A stretch of 6,668 nt of DNA from Saprospiraceae bacterium (GTDB lineage: Bacteria > Bacteroidota > Bacteroidia > Chitinophagales > Saprospiraceae): the NCBI GenBank assembly GCA_020630045.1, contig JAHDCE010000234.1:1-6668 (forward strand). Direction: 5' to 3'. A program made the translations under genes and the position numbers. Below, piece by piece: positions 1-5,932 of the stretch (positions within the stretch are counted from its first letter, which is position 1; the number at the start of each line of letters is the position of its first letter). The notes under the pieces were generated by a model, which was not told the DNA's origin, searched no databases, and was given only the letters and a program-made list of their open reading frames with translations.

Positions 1-2375
1 TCTTCACGGACTACCCTTTCAGAAAGTACGATGGCATCCTCGAAGTTGTAACCTTTCCAGGGCATGAATGCCACCTTAAGGTTTTGACCAAGTGCCAATT
101 CCCCTTTTTCAGTTGCATAACCATCACAAAGGATCTGACCTTTTTCTACGCGGTCACCTTTACGGATGATCGGCTTCAGGTTGATACAAGTTCCTTGGTT
201 GGTACGGCGGAACTTAATCAAGTCATATACCTTACGGCTATCTTCAAATGAGACCAATTTGTCTTCATCTGTACGATCGTAGCGAATCACGATTTCTTTA
301 GAATCGACATATTCGACGATACCTTTACCTTCTGCGTTGATCAACATACGGGAATCGGTCGCGACCTTTCCTTCCAATCCGGTTCCTACAATCGGAGAAC
401 TCGGACGGATAAGCGGCACGGCCTGACGTTGCATGTTGGATCCCATCAAGGCACGGTTGGCATCATCATTTTCCAAGAATGGAATTAAGGAAGCGGATAC
501 ACCTACAATTTGGTTAGGTGCGACGTCCATGTATTCCACCGTGTCCGGTGTTTTTACCGGGAAATCACCGTGTTCACGGCACTTGATACGATCTGTATTG
601 AAGGCTCCTTTTTCGGTTAACGGCGTATTGGCCTGAGCGATAATGGCGTGATCTTCTCCTTCAGCTGATAGGAATTTCAATCCTTGAGAGAAGTCAACAG
701 CACCTTCGACCACCGGTCGATAAGGTGTTTCCAGAAAACCCATTTTGTTCACCTTGGCGTGTACACAAAGTGTGGTAATCAAACCAATGTTCGGCCCTTC
801 CGGTGTCTCAATGGTACAAAGACGACCATAGTGAGAGTAGTGAACATCACGAACCTCGAAACCTGCCCTTTCCCTAGAAAGACCACCTGGCCCTAAGGCG
901 GAAATCCTACGTTTGTGCGTGATTTCCGACAATGGATTGGTTTGATCCAAAAATTGGGATAACTGGCTCGTTCCGAAGAAAGAGTTGATAACGGAGGACA
1001 ATGTACGGGCGTTGATCAGATCAATGGGTGTGAATACTTCATTGTCACGTACATTCATACGCTCACGGATGGTTCTTGCCATACGAGCAAGACCTACACC
1101 GAATTGAGAGTACAATTGCTCTCCCACTGTCCGTACACGACGATTGCTCAAGTGGTCGATATCATCTATTTCCGCTTTGGAATTCATCAATCTAACCAAG
1201 TATTTGATAATAGATATGATGTCATCTTTGGTCAATACCAATACATCTTTATTGGCATCCGAACCGAGTTTGCGGTTGATTTTATATCGTCCTACTTCTC
1301 CTAGGTTATACCTTTTATCGGAGAAGAACAATTTGTCGATGATACCACGAGCGGTTTCATCATCCGGTGGATCAGTTCCCCTTAGTTGTCGATAAATATG
1401 TTGAACCGCTTCCAATTCGGAACTGGAAGGGTCTTTTTGCAATGTGTTGTAAATAACAGAATAATCTTCTTCGATGTCTTCACGTTGAAGAATTACCATT
1501 TCGGCTCCTGATTCTACAATCAAGCTGATGTTAGATTCATCAAGAACGACATCCCTTTCCAGTATGATTTCGTTACGTTCGATGGTAATTACCTCTCCGG
1601 TATCTTCATCCACGAAGTCTTCTGTCCAAGAGCGAAGAACCCTTGCCGCCAATTTTCGACCGAGGGCTTTCTTAAGTTCGGCTTCGGTAGCGTCTACCTC
1701 ATCCGCCAAGTCGAACAAGTTCAAAATTTCCTTGTCCGTATCGAAACCGATTGCCCTCATCAGTGTAGTGACGGGGAATTTCTTTTTACGGTCGATGTAC
1801 GCGTACATGACGGTATTGATATCGGTTGCGAATTCCATCCATGCTCCCTTGAAAGGAATAACACGGGCGGAGTAAATTTTGGTCCCGTTAGGGTGGAAAC
1901 TCTGGCCAAAGAAAACTCCCGGAGAACGGTGAAGTTGGGTAACGATTACCCGTTCGGCACCATTGATTACGAATGTTCCCTTGGGAGTCATGTAAGGAAT
2001 ATTCCCGAGGAATACATCCTGAACGATGGTTTCGAAATCAACGTGTTCTTCGTCGTTACAAGAAAGTCGGAGCTTGGCCTTGAGCGGAACGCTGTAGGTT
2101 AATCCTCGCTGCATACATTCTTCGATGGAGTATCTCGGAGGATCCACGAAATAATCGAGGAATTCGAGAACGAAGATGTTCCTTGCATCGGTAATGGGAT
2201 AATTCTCTTGGAATACCCGATAAAGTCCTTCATTGATCCTGTTTTCAGGAGTTGTTTCCAATTGGAAAAACTCTTGAAAGGATTTGATTTGGATTTCTAG
2301 GAAATCCGGATAATCAGCGGGTTTAATTTTACCAAAGTTGTGCCTTGCGGCGGCTGCTGTAGCAATGTTTGGCAT
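1..2375 (-). CDS. rpoB: DNA-directed RNA polymerase subunit beta, 5' part (partial)
   Basis: RpoB forms, with beta', the catalytic core of RNA polymerase. The frame reads without a stop from ATG at 2375 to the window edge: 791 complete codons, about 60% of the usual length, with the 3' end beyond position 1. Visible landmarks are the N-terminal block ERVIVTQLHRSPGVFF; the rifampicin region (FFGTSQLSQF, then DQTNPLSEITHKRRISALGP), with the equivalents of E. coli D516, H526 (residue 487, codon 915-917) and S531 all in the susceptible state; the block IETPEGPNIGLI; and near the edge GYNFEDAIVLSERVV, whose Glu-Asp pair (residues 779-780) matches the E. coli 813-814 acidic pair. Both H487 and the last codon are in frame with the start, so there is no net frameshift. 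The start is the first ATG, MPNIATAAARHNF, which fits Bacteroidota RpoB; no in-frame ATG lies in the codons just upstream. It follows rplL after a 330-nt structured spacer and normally precedes rpoC. Confidence 0.99.
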   Translation of the reverse strand, partial: MPNIATAAAARHNFGKIKPADYPDFLEIQIKSFQEFFQLETTPENRINEGLYRVFQENYPITDARNIFVLEFLDYFVDPPRYSIEECMQRGLTYSVPLKAKLRLSCNDEEHVDFETIVQDVFLGNIPYMTPKGTFVINGAERVIVTQLHRSPGVFFGQSFHPNGTKIYSARVIPFKGAWMEFATDINTVMYAYIDRKKKFPVTTLMRAIGFDTDKEILNLFDLADEVDATEAELKKALGRKLAARVLRSWTEDFVDEDTGEVITIERNEIILERDVVLDESNISLIVESGAEMVILQREDIEEDYSVIYNTLQKDPSSSELEAVQHIYRQLRGTDPPDDETARGIIDKLFFSDKRYNLGEVGRYKINRKLGSDANKDVLVLTKDDIISIIKYLVRLMNSKAEIDDIDHLSNRRVRTVGEQLYSQFGVGLARMARTIRERMNVRDNEVFTPIDLINARTLSSVINSFFGTSQLSQFLDQTNPLSEITHKRRISALGPGGLSRERAGFEVRDVHYSHYGRLCTIETPEGPNIGLITTLCVHAKVNKMGFLETPYRPVVEGAVDFSQGLKFLSAEGEDHAIIAQANTPLTEKGAFNTDRIKCREHGDFPVKTPDTVEYMDVAPNQIVGVSASLIPFLENDDANRALMGSNMQRQAVPLIRPSSPIVGTGLEGKVATDSRMLINAEGKGIVEYVDSKEIVIRYDRTDEDKLVSFEDSRKVYDLIKFRRTNQGTCINLKPIIRKGDRVEKGQILCDGYATEKGELALGQNLKVAFMPWKGYNFEDAIVLSERVVRE

Positions 2376-2385
2376 AGGTCTATGC
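2372..2385 (-). promoter_or_regulatory. Palindrome covering the rpoB start codon
   Basis: GCATAGACCTATGC is a perfect 6-bp inverted repeat with a 2-nt centre, and its 3' arm contains the rpoB ATG. In RNA the tight centre would open to a 5-bp stem with a 4-nt loop that would occlude the start codon. A second perfect stem, GTCCG-TATTT-CGGAC, lies at 2412-2426, about 37 nt upstream of the start. A role in setting RpoB translation is possible but inferred; short palindromes also occur by chance. Confidence 0.35.
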
Positions 2386-2481
2386 GGATTTAAATATTTC
2401 CTTGTCAAAATGTCCGAAATACGGACCAAATCATAGTTGTGTTAATTGAGTAACAGTCAAATAATAACTTTGCGATTTCAC

Positions 2482-2571
2482 TTATGTTCTTTTTACTTTA
2501 TACTTCGTTAATTTTTTCAGCAATAGCCCTGCTATTCCTTCTAAAATTGCCTCGTCTAAACTAAAAATCAC
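2482..2571 (-). other. Possible short reading frame in the rplL-rpoB spacer (29 codons)
   Basis: From a GTG at 2571 to TAA at 2482 the frame encodes 29 residues, beginning MIFSLDEAILEGIAGLLL and ending in a Lys-rich tail KKLTKYKVKRT. The frame stays open upstream to a TAA at 2590-2592, so a TTG start at 2580 is also possible. The composition (acidic start, hydrophobic middle, basic end) looks like a short amphipathic peptide. There is no ATG and no ribosome binding site, and an open run of this length in about 330 nt of AT-rich DNA is not rare. I do not recognise it; it may be a leader peptide or simply chance. Confidence 0.15.
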
Positions 2572-2630
2572 GATTTTCAAATCGACAACTTATTTTTTGG
2601 TTGTCACTGAGGGGATTATATAGCACAATA

Positions 2631-2664
2631 GGTTTAGCCGAACGATGCAATCGTCGGCTAAACC
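2631..2664 (-). other. Large hairpin downstream of rplL
   Basis: GGTTTAGCCG pairs exactly with CGGCTAAACC, then after one bulged A a further 5 bp (ACGAT/ATCGT) closes on a three-base loop, giving a 15-bp stem. It begins about 40 nt after the rplL stop codon. The bases behind it on the transcript, TATTGTGCTATATAATCC, are not a U-tract, so it is a poor intrinsic terminator. An RNase III cleavage site, a 3'-end stabiliser of the processed rplL message, or a pause site fit better. The function is inferred; the pairing is directly visible. Confidence 0.6.
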
Positions 2665-2705
2665 TTTACCTACCCAAAAAACTTTCGGGTCAGGGAGATC
2701 AAGAA

Positions 2706-3083
2706 TTACTTGATTTCTACCTGAGCACCTACAGCTTCAAGGGCTTCTTTGATTTTTTCGGCCTCATCCTTAGGTATTCCTTCCTTGATAGGAGCTGGAG
2801 CACCATCTACCATAGCCTTAGCTTCTTTCAAACCTAAGCCTAGAAGACCTTTTACCTCTTTAACAACCTTCAACTTCGCGGCACCCGCTGATTGAAGGAT
2901 AACATCGAATTCGGTTTGTTCAGCAGCAGCATCGCCACCTCCACCACCAGGACCGGCGGCAACGGCTACAGCAGCAGCTGCAGGCTCAATTCCGTATTCG
3001 TTTTTCATAATTTCAGCCAACTCTTGTACCTCTTTAACTGTAAGGTTTACGAGTTGTTCTGCGATTGCACTCAAATCTGCCAT
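2706..3083 (-). CDS. rplL: 50S ribosomal protein L7/L12
   Basis: L7/L12 forms the mobile stalk of the large subunit, binding as dimers to L10 and recruiting translational GTPases such as EF-Tu (encoded upstream here) and EF-G. The 125-residue product has the standard three parts: an N-terminal dimerisation helix pair (about 1-33), a flexible Ala/Gly hinge (about 34-57, including a run of five Gly at 46-50), and the compact C-terminal domain (58-125). The factor-binding face is intact: K70, V74, K75, K78 and K89 match E. coli K65, I69, K70, R73 (conservatively changed) and K84, around the family motif GLGLKEAK (82-89). Length is normal (E. coli about 120). It starts at the only sensible ATG, behind an A-rich leader (AAAGAAAGTAAA) without a Shine-Dalgarno sequence. 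It lies 87 nt after rplJ. Confidence 0.99.
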   Translation of the reverse strand: MADLSAIAEQLVNLTVKEVQELAEIMKNEYGIEPAAAAVAVAAGPGGGGGDAAAEQTEFDVILQSAGAAKLKVVKEVKGLLGLGLKEAKAMVDGAPAPIKEGIPKDEAEKIKEALEAVGAQVEIK

Positions 3084-3170
3084 TTTACTTTCTTTAAACG
3101 GTTAATGATTATATGAGGCGTCAACTTGGAAGCCTAAATTGAATTAGTGGCGAAAAAATCGCCGGTTAAA
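3084..3170 (-). promoter_or_regulatory. rplJ-rplL spacer with two hairpins
   Basis: The 87-nt spacer holds two inverted repeats on the minus strand: GGCGA-TTTTT-TCGCC at 3149-3163, just after the rplJ stop, and AGGC(T)TC...GA(C)GCCT at 3116-3135, with one mismatch. L7/L12 is made in about four-fold excess over L10, so differential translation or message processing in this gap would make sense, but nothing in the sequence proves it. The U-run lies in the loop of the first hairpin, not behind it, so it is not an intrinsic terminator. Confidence 0.4.
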
Positions 3171-3704
3171 TTATCCTTCTCGCTCCTCCAAAGCTTTCAA
3201 CAAGCCGGATACGGTATTTCCACCGGACTGGAGTGCTCCCATAACATTTTTGATAGGAGACTGGAGTAGGACGATAACCTCTCCGAGCAAATCTTCTTTC
3301 GATTTGAGTTCGGTGAGAGGTTTGATTTGGTCGTCACCAACGAAAACGTCGGTATCGATATAAGCCGCCTTAAGGACGGGACGTTCTATTTTCTTGTCAT
3401 CTCTGAAATCCTTAAGGATTTTTGCCGGTAAATTGGCTGTTTCAGAGAAGAACAAAGTCGATTGTCCTTTAAGGACATCATATATTGGTTCGTACCCTTT
3501 TTCTTCAGCATTTTCTTCAAGGGCTTTTTTGATAAGTGTATTTTTATACACTTTCATAGAAACACCTTTTTCGAAGCAAATACGACGAAGTTGATTGATA
3601 TCCTTTACGGTCATAGCCGATGAATCGGCGATATAGAAGAATTGGTTGTTGGCGAATTGCTCCTTGAGCTCATCTATCGTGATCGCCTTTTGCGCTTTAT
3701 TCAT
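3171..3704 (-). CDS. rplJ: 50S ribosomal protein L10
   Basis: L10 anchors the L7/L12 dimers to 23S rRNA at the stalk base next to L11. The 177-residue product has the family's rRNA-binding N-terminal domain (about 1-130; MTVKDINQLRR at 31-41, then VYKNTLIKKALEE at 52-64) and a C-terminal helical tail (about 136-175; SPIKNVMGALQ, then TVSGLLKALEE) that would carry the L7/L12 dimers. Slightly longer than E. coli L10 (165). The tail looks long enough for about two dimers, but I cannot fix the number. The start at 3704 is preceded by AAAAGGGGAAGATC, the only purine-rich leader in the window resembling a ribosome binding site. It lies only 18 nt after rplA, which suggests tight co-translation and leaves no room for a classical L10-binding leader directly upstream. 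Confidence 0.98.
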   Translation of the reverse strand: MNKAQKAITIDELKEQFANNQFFYIADSSAMTVKDINQLRRICFEKGVSMKVYKNTLIKKALEENAEEKGYEPIYDVLKGQSTLFFSETANLPAKILKDFRDDKKIERPVLKAAYIDTDVFVGDDQIKPLTELKSKEDLLGEVIVLLQSPIKNVMGALQSGGNTVSGLLKALEEREG

Positions 3705-3722
3705 GATCTTCCCCTTTTACGA

Positions 3723-4415
3723 TTACTTAATGGTTTTTGGATCAATCGGAATCCCCGGGCTCATTGTAGAAGCAACGGTAACCGACTTCATGTAGATCCC
3801 CTTTGCGGTAGAAGGTTTCATACGAACCAATGTTCCTAATAATTCGTTGGCGTTATCAACGAGTTTGTTAGGTTCGAAAGAGACTCTTCCAACAGGAGAG
3901 TGGATGATTCCATTCTTATCGACACGGAAAGAGATTTTACCCTTTTTCACATCTGCAACAGCAGCACCGACATTTGGAGTTACCGTACCTGTTTTCGGGT
4001 TTGGCATCAGGCCGCGAGGCCCTAGGATACGACCTAATCGTCCAATTTTAGCCATTACGCTAGGCATTGCGACAATTACATCGACATCTGTCCAACCACC
4101 GGATACTTTTTGGATCATTTCATCCAATCCTACATAATCCGCACCGGCATCTTTTGCTTCCTGTTCTTTATCAGGAGTACAGAAGACCAATACTTTTTTC
4201 GATTTACCCGTACCGTGAGGAAGGGAAACCGTTCCACGAAGAGCTTGATCCGCTTTACGGGGGTCGATTCCCAAGCGAATGTGCAAATCAACGGAAGCAT
4301 CGAATTTGGTTGTATTTACTTCACCGATGAGTTTCATTGCCTCATCGATAGAATACAATTTATCTTTTTCGATTTTCGCGTTGGCTGCCGCTCTTTTTTT
4401 AGAGACTTTTGCCAT
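3723..4415 (-). CDS. rplA: 50S ribosomal protein L1
   Basis: L1 forms the L1 stalk of the large subunit, which moves with deacylated tRNA at the E site. In many bacteria it also represses its own message. The 230-residue product has the normal length (E. coli 234). Domain I is built from both ends of the chain and domain II lies at about 66-158. The signature is clear at 122-144, MAKIGRLGRILGP followed by RGLMPNPKTG, and the C-terminal block MKPSTAKGIYMKSVTVASTMSPGI is typical. The start ATG at 4415 begins MAKVSKKR and follows a T/A-rich leader (TAAATATTTTATC) with no Shine-Dalgarno sequence. It lies 64 nt after rplK, and that gap contains a small two-helix element described separately. Confidence 0.99.
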   Translation of the reverse strand: MAKVSKKRAAANAKIEKDKLYSIDEAMKLIGEVNTTKFDASVDLHIRLGIDPRKADQALRGTVSLPHGTGKSKKVLVFCTPDKEQEAKDAGADYVGLDEMIQKVSGGWTDVDVIVAMPSVMAKIGRLGRILGPRGLMPNPKTGTVTPNVGAAVADVKKGKISFRVDKNGIIHSPVGRVSFEPNKLVDNANELLGTLVRMKPSTAKGIYMKSVTVASTMSPGIPIDPKTIK

Positions 4416-4429
4416 GATAAAATATTTAC

Positions 4430-4456
4430 GAGGTACTAACGCTAATAAGCTCCCTC
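4430..4456 (-). promoter_or_regulatory. Two-helix element upstream of rplA, candidate L1-binding site
   Basis: On the minus strand GAGG pairs with CCTC. Inside, GCT pairs with AGC across a TATT loop, leaving an asymmetric internal loop: GA on the 5' side and GTTAGTA on the 3' side. L1-binding RNAs (in 23S rRNA and in known regulated messages) share this plan of two helices separated by an asymmetric loop with a GGAG-type 5' side. The element ends 14 nt before the rplA start. The helices are short, so chance is a real alternative. Confidence 0.25.
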
Positions 4457-4479
4457 AATCAATGAATATTACTTTTCAA

Positions 4480-4944
4480 TTAAGCTTCGTCAGAAGCACT
4501 TTCACCTGCCCAAGGAGGTGTTCCGGAAACGGTAACTCCCATACTACGAGCGGTACCTGCTACCATCTTCATAGCAGATTCAACAGTGAACGCATTCAAA
4601 TCTGACATTTTGTTCTCAGCGATTTCTTTGACATCATCCCAAGAGACCGATCCGACTTTGTCACGGTTCGGGACAGAAGATCCCTTTTTCAATTTTGCTT
4701 TTTGCATCAATTGAACCGCAGCGGGTGGTGTCTTTATGACGAAAGAAAAAGACTTGTCAGAAAATACGGTGATTACGACGGGAAGAACTTGTCCCATTCT
4801 ATCTTGGGTTTCTGCATTAAAACGTTTGCAGAATTCCATGATGTTTACTCCCTTGGCACCCAATGCAGGACCAACCGGAGGAGCGGGATTCGCCTGTCCA
4901 CCTTTGACTTGAAGCTTAATAAACGTACTTACTTCCTTTGCCAT
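4480..4944 (-). CDS. rplK: 50S ribosomal protein L11
   Basis: L11 binds the GTPase-associated region of 23S rRNA with L10 and is needed for stringent-response sensing and thiostrepton action. The 154-residue product has the N-terminal domain with its proline-rich switch (PAPPVGPALGAKGVNIMEF, 20-38) and the rRNA-binding C-terminal domain (about 72-140) with the signature DLNAFTVESAMKMVAGTARS (115-134). The prolines at 21-25, the thiostrepton-contact area, are intact. The chain continues past the usual end (about 141-147 residues) with a short acidic tail, WAGESASDEA. The reading frame into this tail is continuous. The start at 4944 (MAKEVSTFIKLQ) is the family start, preceded by an A-tract (AAAAAAAAATTGCAAA) rather than a ribosome binding site. 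Confidence 0.99.
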   Translation of the reverse strand: MAKEVSTFIKLQVKGGQANPAPPVGPALGAKGVNIMEFCKRFNAETQDRMGQVLPVVITVFSDKSFSFVIKTPPAAVQLMQKAKLKKGSSVPNRDKVGSVSWDDVKEIAENKMSDLNAFTVESAMKMVAGTARSMGVTVSGTPPWAGESASDEA

Positions 4945-4960
4945 TTTGCAATTTTTTTTT

Positions 4961-4997
4961 GCCTAATGAATTGAAATAGATTTCAATTTTCGAAGGC
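4961..4997 (-). promoter_or_regulatory. AT-rich hairpin just upstream of rplK
   Basis: AATTGAAAT and ATTTCAATT form a 9-bp inverted repeat with a 2-nt centre (in RNA about 8 bp with a 4-nt loop), and the flanking GCCT/AGGC adds an outer 4-bp stem across a small internal loop. It ends 16 nt before the rplK ATG and is followed by a run of A. It could shape access to the rplK start or be a remnant of processing. On the plus strand the same repeat is followed by ATTTTTATTTTTG, so it could also stop antisense transcription. Confidence 0.4.
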
Positions 4998-5037
4998 ATT
5001 TTTATTTTTGAATATATCAAACAAAACTTTACGATAT

Positions 5038-5073
5038 CCGGGGAAGTCTTTCCCAGCTCACATGAGAAACCGG
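5038..5073 (-). promoter_or_regulatory. Structured element after nusG, possible rplK leader
   Basis: Directly behind the nusG stop, the minus strand has GGGAA-AGAC-TTCCC (5041-5054), a perfect 5-bp stem. It is flanked by CCGG at 5070-5073 and 5038-5041, which can close an outer helix. Between them, CTCATGTGAG can form a small stem of its own, and CCGG can instead pair with CTGG at 5053-5056. In many bacteria the region before rplK carries the L1 autoregulatory site or, in this gene order, a promoter for the ribosomal genes. I see no promoter; the structure is visible and its role is inferred. Confidence 0.35.
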
Positions 5074-5076
5074 CTA

Positions 5077-5625
5077 TTAAGTTTGTTTTTCCACTTGCAT
5101 AAAGTTCAACTCCACTTCTGTTCCACGACCGAAGATTTTTACGATTACCTTCAGTTTTTTCTTCTCCTCATTGATTTCTTGAATATCACCAACGAATCCA
5201 TTGAAAGGACCATCGATGATTTTCACTGTTTCGTTCACCAAGAATGGCTCAAGTAATGACTCACCGACGTCTTGGGATTCATCTACTTTACCGAGCATAC
5301 GATTTGCTTCGGCTGGTCGAAGAGGAATCGGATTATTTTTTTCGATGAAGTAAATGACATTAGGGATATTTTGAATGGAAGTAATGATTTCTCCACTGAA
5401 TTTGGAAGGCACTGCTTCAATCAAAATATACCCGGGAAGGATATTACGGTCTTGGATGACCTTTTTACCATTCCTAATTTTATATACCTTTTCGGAAGGC
5501 ACCAAGACCTGAGTCAGGGCACTATCCCATTTATTACGTGAAATTTCGAGTTCGATACGCTCTTTAATCTTGCGCTCTTTTCCGCTAATAACCCGCAGTG
5601 AATACCATCTCTTTTCTTCCTCCAT
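5077..5625 (-). CDS. nusG: Transcription termination/antitermination factor NusG
   Basis: NusG binds RNA polymerase across the active-site cleft, raises processivity, and can link it to Rho or to ribosomal protein S10. The 182-residue product has the NGN domain at about 5-112 (RWYSLRVISGKERKIKERIE at the start, RNILPGYILIEAV at 60-72, and IPNVIYFI at 87-94) and the C-terminal KOW domain at about 131-180 (ETVKIIDGPFNGFVGDIQEI, then KVIVKIFGRGTEVELNF). Length matches the E. coli protein (181). The ATG at 5625 is the first usable start and follows ATCCGGCATTCGTC, with no Shine-Dalgarno sequence. It lies 27 nt after secE, the usual pairing. The KOW domain is complete, so this is the housekeeping NusG, not a specialised paralogue as found beside polysaccharide clusters. 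Confidence 0.99.
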   Translation of the reverse strand: MEEEKRWYSLRVISGKERKIKERIELEISRNKWDSALTQVLVPSEKVYKIRNGKKVIQDRNILPGYILIEAVPSKFSGEIITSIQNIPNVIYFIEKNNPIPLRPAEANRMLGKVDESQDVGESLLEPFLVNETVKIIDGPFNGFVGDIQEINEEKKKLKVIVKIFGRGTEVELNFMQVEKQT

Positions 5626-5652
5626 GACGAATGCCGGATTTTAACGGGGTGA

Positions 5653-5844
5653 TTAAAATAGACCGTAAATGACATCCATCAAATTCTTGGATGCCAAATC
5701 CATAACGAAGATGATCAATGTAATAATAATTGTAGCTACGATTACAAGTACGGTAGTATTCCACAAAGCTCCAGCTGTTGGCCAAGTAACTTTGTGTACC
5801 AATTCTTCATAGCTTTCCTTAACGTATAAAACGACCTTGTCCAT
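5653..5844 (-). CDS. secE: Preprotein translocase subunit SecE
   Basis: SecE clamps the two halves of SecY in the inner-membrane translocon. This is the short single-span form of 63 residues: a cytoplasmic amphipathic helix (about 1-24) with the family motif KVTWPT at 18-23, then one transmembrane helix at about 29-49 (TTVLVIVATIIITLIIFVMD) and a short outer end. E. coli SecE has three spans; the one-span form is the common minimal one in other bacteria. The ATG at 5844 follows GAGTTTTGATAAG, without a Shine-Dalgarno sequence. It lies 88 nt after tRNA-Trp and 27 nt before nusG. Confidence 0.97.
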   Translation of the reverse strand: MDKVVLYVKESYEELVHKVTWPTAGALWNTTVLVIVATIIITLIIFVMDLASKNLMDVIYGLF

Positions 5845-5907
5845 CTTATCAAAACTCTAAGTGAGGAAACATTGAATATCAATCAGTACCCCTTTTTTTC
5901 AAAACGA

Positions 5908-5925
5908 GTATCGAACAATCGATAC
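5908..5925 (-). terminator. Perfect hairpin behind tRNA-Trp (possible weak terminator or processing signal)
   Basis: GTATCGA-TTGT-TCGATAC forms a perfect 7-bp stem with a 4-nt loop, 7 nt after the tRNA 3' end. The transcript continues with TCGTTTTGAAAAAAAGG, so only a short U-run follows. It may partly terminate transcription, or mark the site where the tRNA is cut away from the secE message. The pairing is seen directly; the role is inferred. Confidence 0.4.
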
Positions 5926-5932
5926 AAATTAG

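Larger units (their letters stand above)
2376..2705 (-). promoter_or_regulatory. rplL-rpoB spacer with a chain of hairpins
   Basis: This is the only stretch over 300 nt without an established gene. Read on the minus strand from rplL, it shows inverted repeats at 2672-2690 (8 bp with one G-U), 2631-2664 (15 bp with one bulge), 2584-2605 (6 bp, 10-nt loop), 2571-2584 (CGATTTGAAAATCG), 2522-2536 (AATAGCAGGGCTATT), 2412-2426 (GTCCG/CGGAC) and 2372-2385, which covers the rpoB ATG. In E. coli the spacer at this place, of similar length, holds a partial terminator and an RNase III site that lower rpoBC expression relative to the ribosomal genes. A similar role here is inferred from position and structure only. 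No stem has a proper U-tract behind it, except a weak case near 2571 (TGATTTTTAG). I saw no convincing Bacteroidota promoter; the near matches TATTATTTG and TATGATTTG have one base too many for TAnnTTTG. Confidence 0.55.

Noticed and set aside
840..1000. Possible rifampicin-resistance substitutions in rpoB
   Set aside because: The key positions corresponding to E. coli Q513, D516, H526 and S531 all carry the usual susceptible residues.
1528..1875. Open plus-strand frame of 115 codons
   Set aside because: It lies entirely antisense to the continuous, conserved rpoB frame, is Ser-rich in the way antisense frames of such genes are, and resembles no known family.
2400..2475. Near matches to the Bacteroidota -7 promoter motif (TATTATTTG, TATGATTTG)
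   Set aside because: Both have one base too many between TA and TTTG, and I found no TTTG at the expected upstream spacing.
2601..2837. Plus-strand frame of 78 codons reaching from the spacer into rplL
   Set aside because: Its second half is antisense to the rplL C-terminal domain and its first half crosses the large hairpin; no start signal or family resemblance.
3847..4605. Several overlapping plus-strand frames opposite rplA and rplK
   Set aside because: They overlap each other and lie opposite well-conserved ribosomal protein genes; their sequences are low-quality antisense translations.
4961..5010. Hairpin plus T-run on the plus strand, terminator-like
   Set aside because: No plus-strand gene precedes it, and the symmetry is equally explained by a minus-strand hairpin before rplK; kept only as a remark there.
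5585..5785. Minus-strand frame of 66 codons overlapping secE and the nusG start
   Set aside because: It is out of frame with both recognisable genes, whose family motifs (KVTWPT in SecE, the NGN domain in NusG) fix the true frames.
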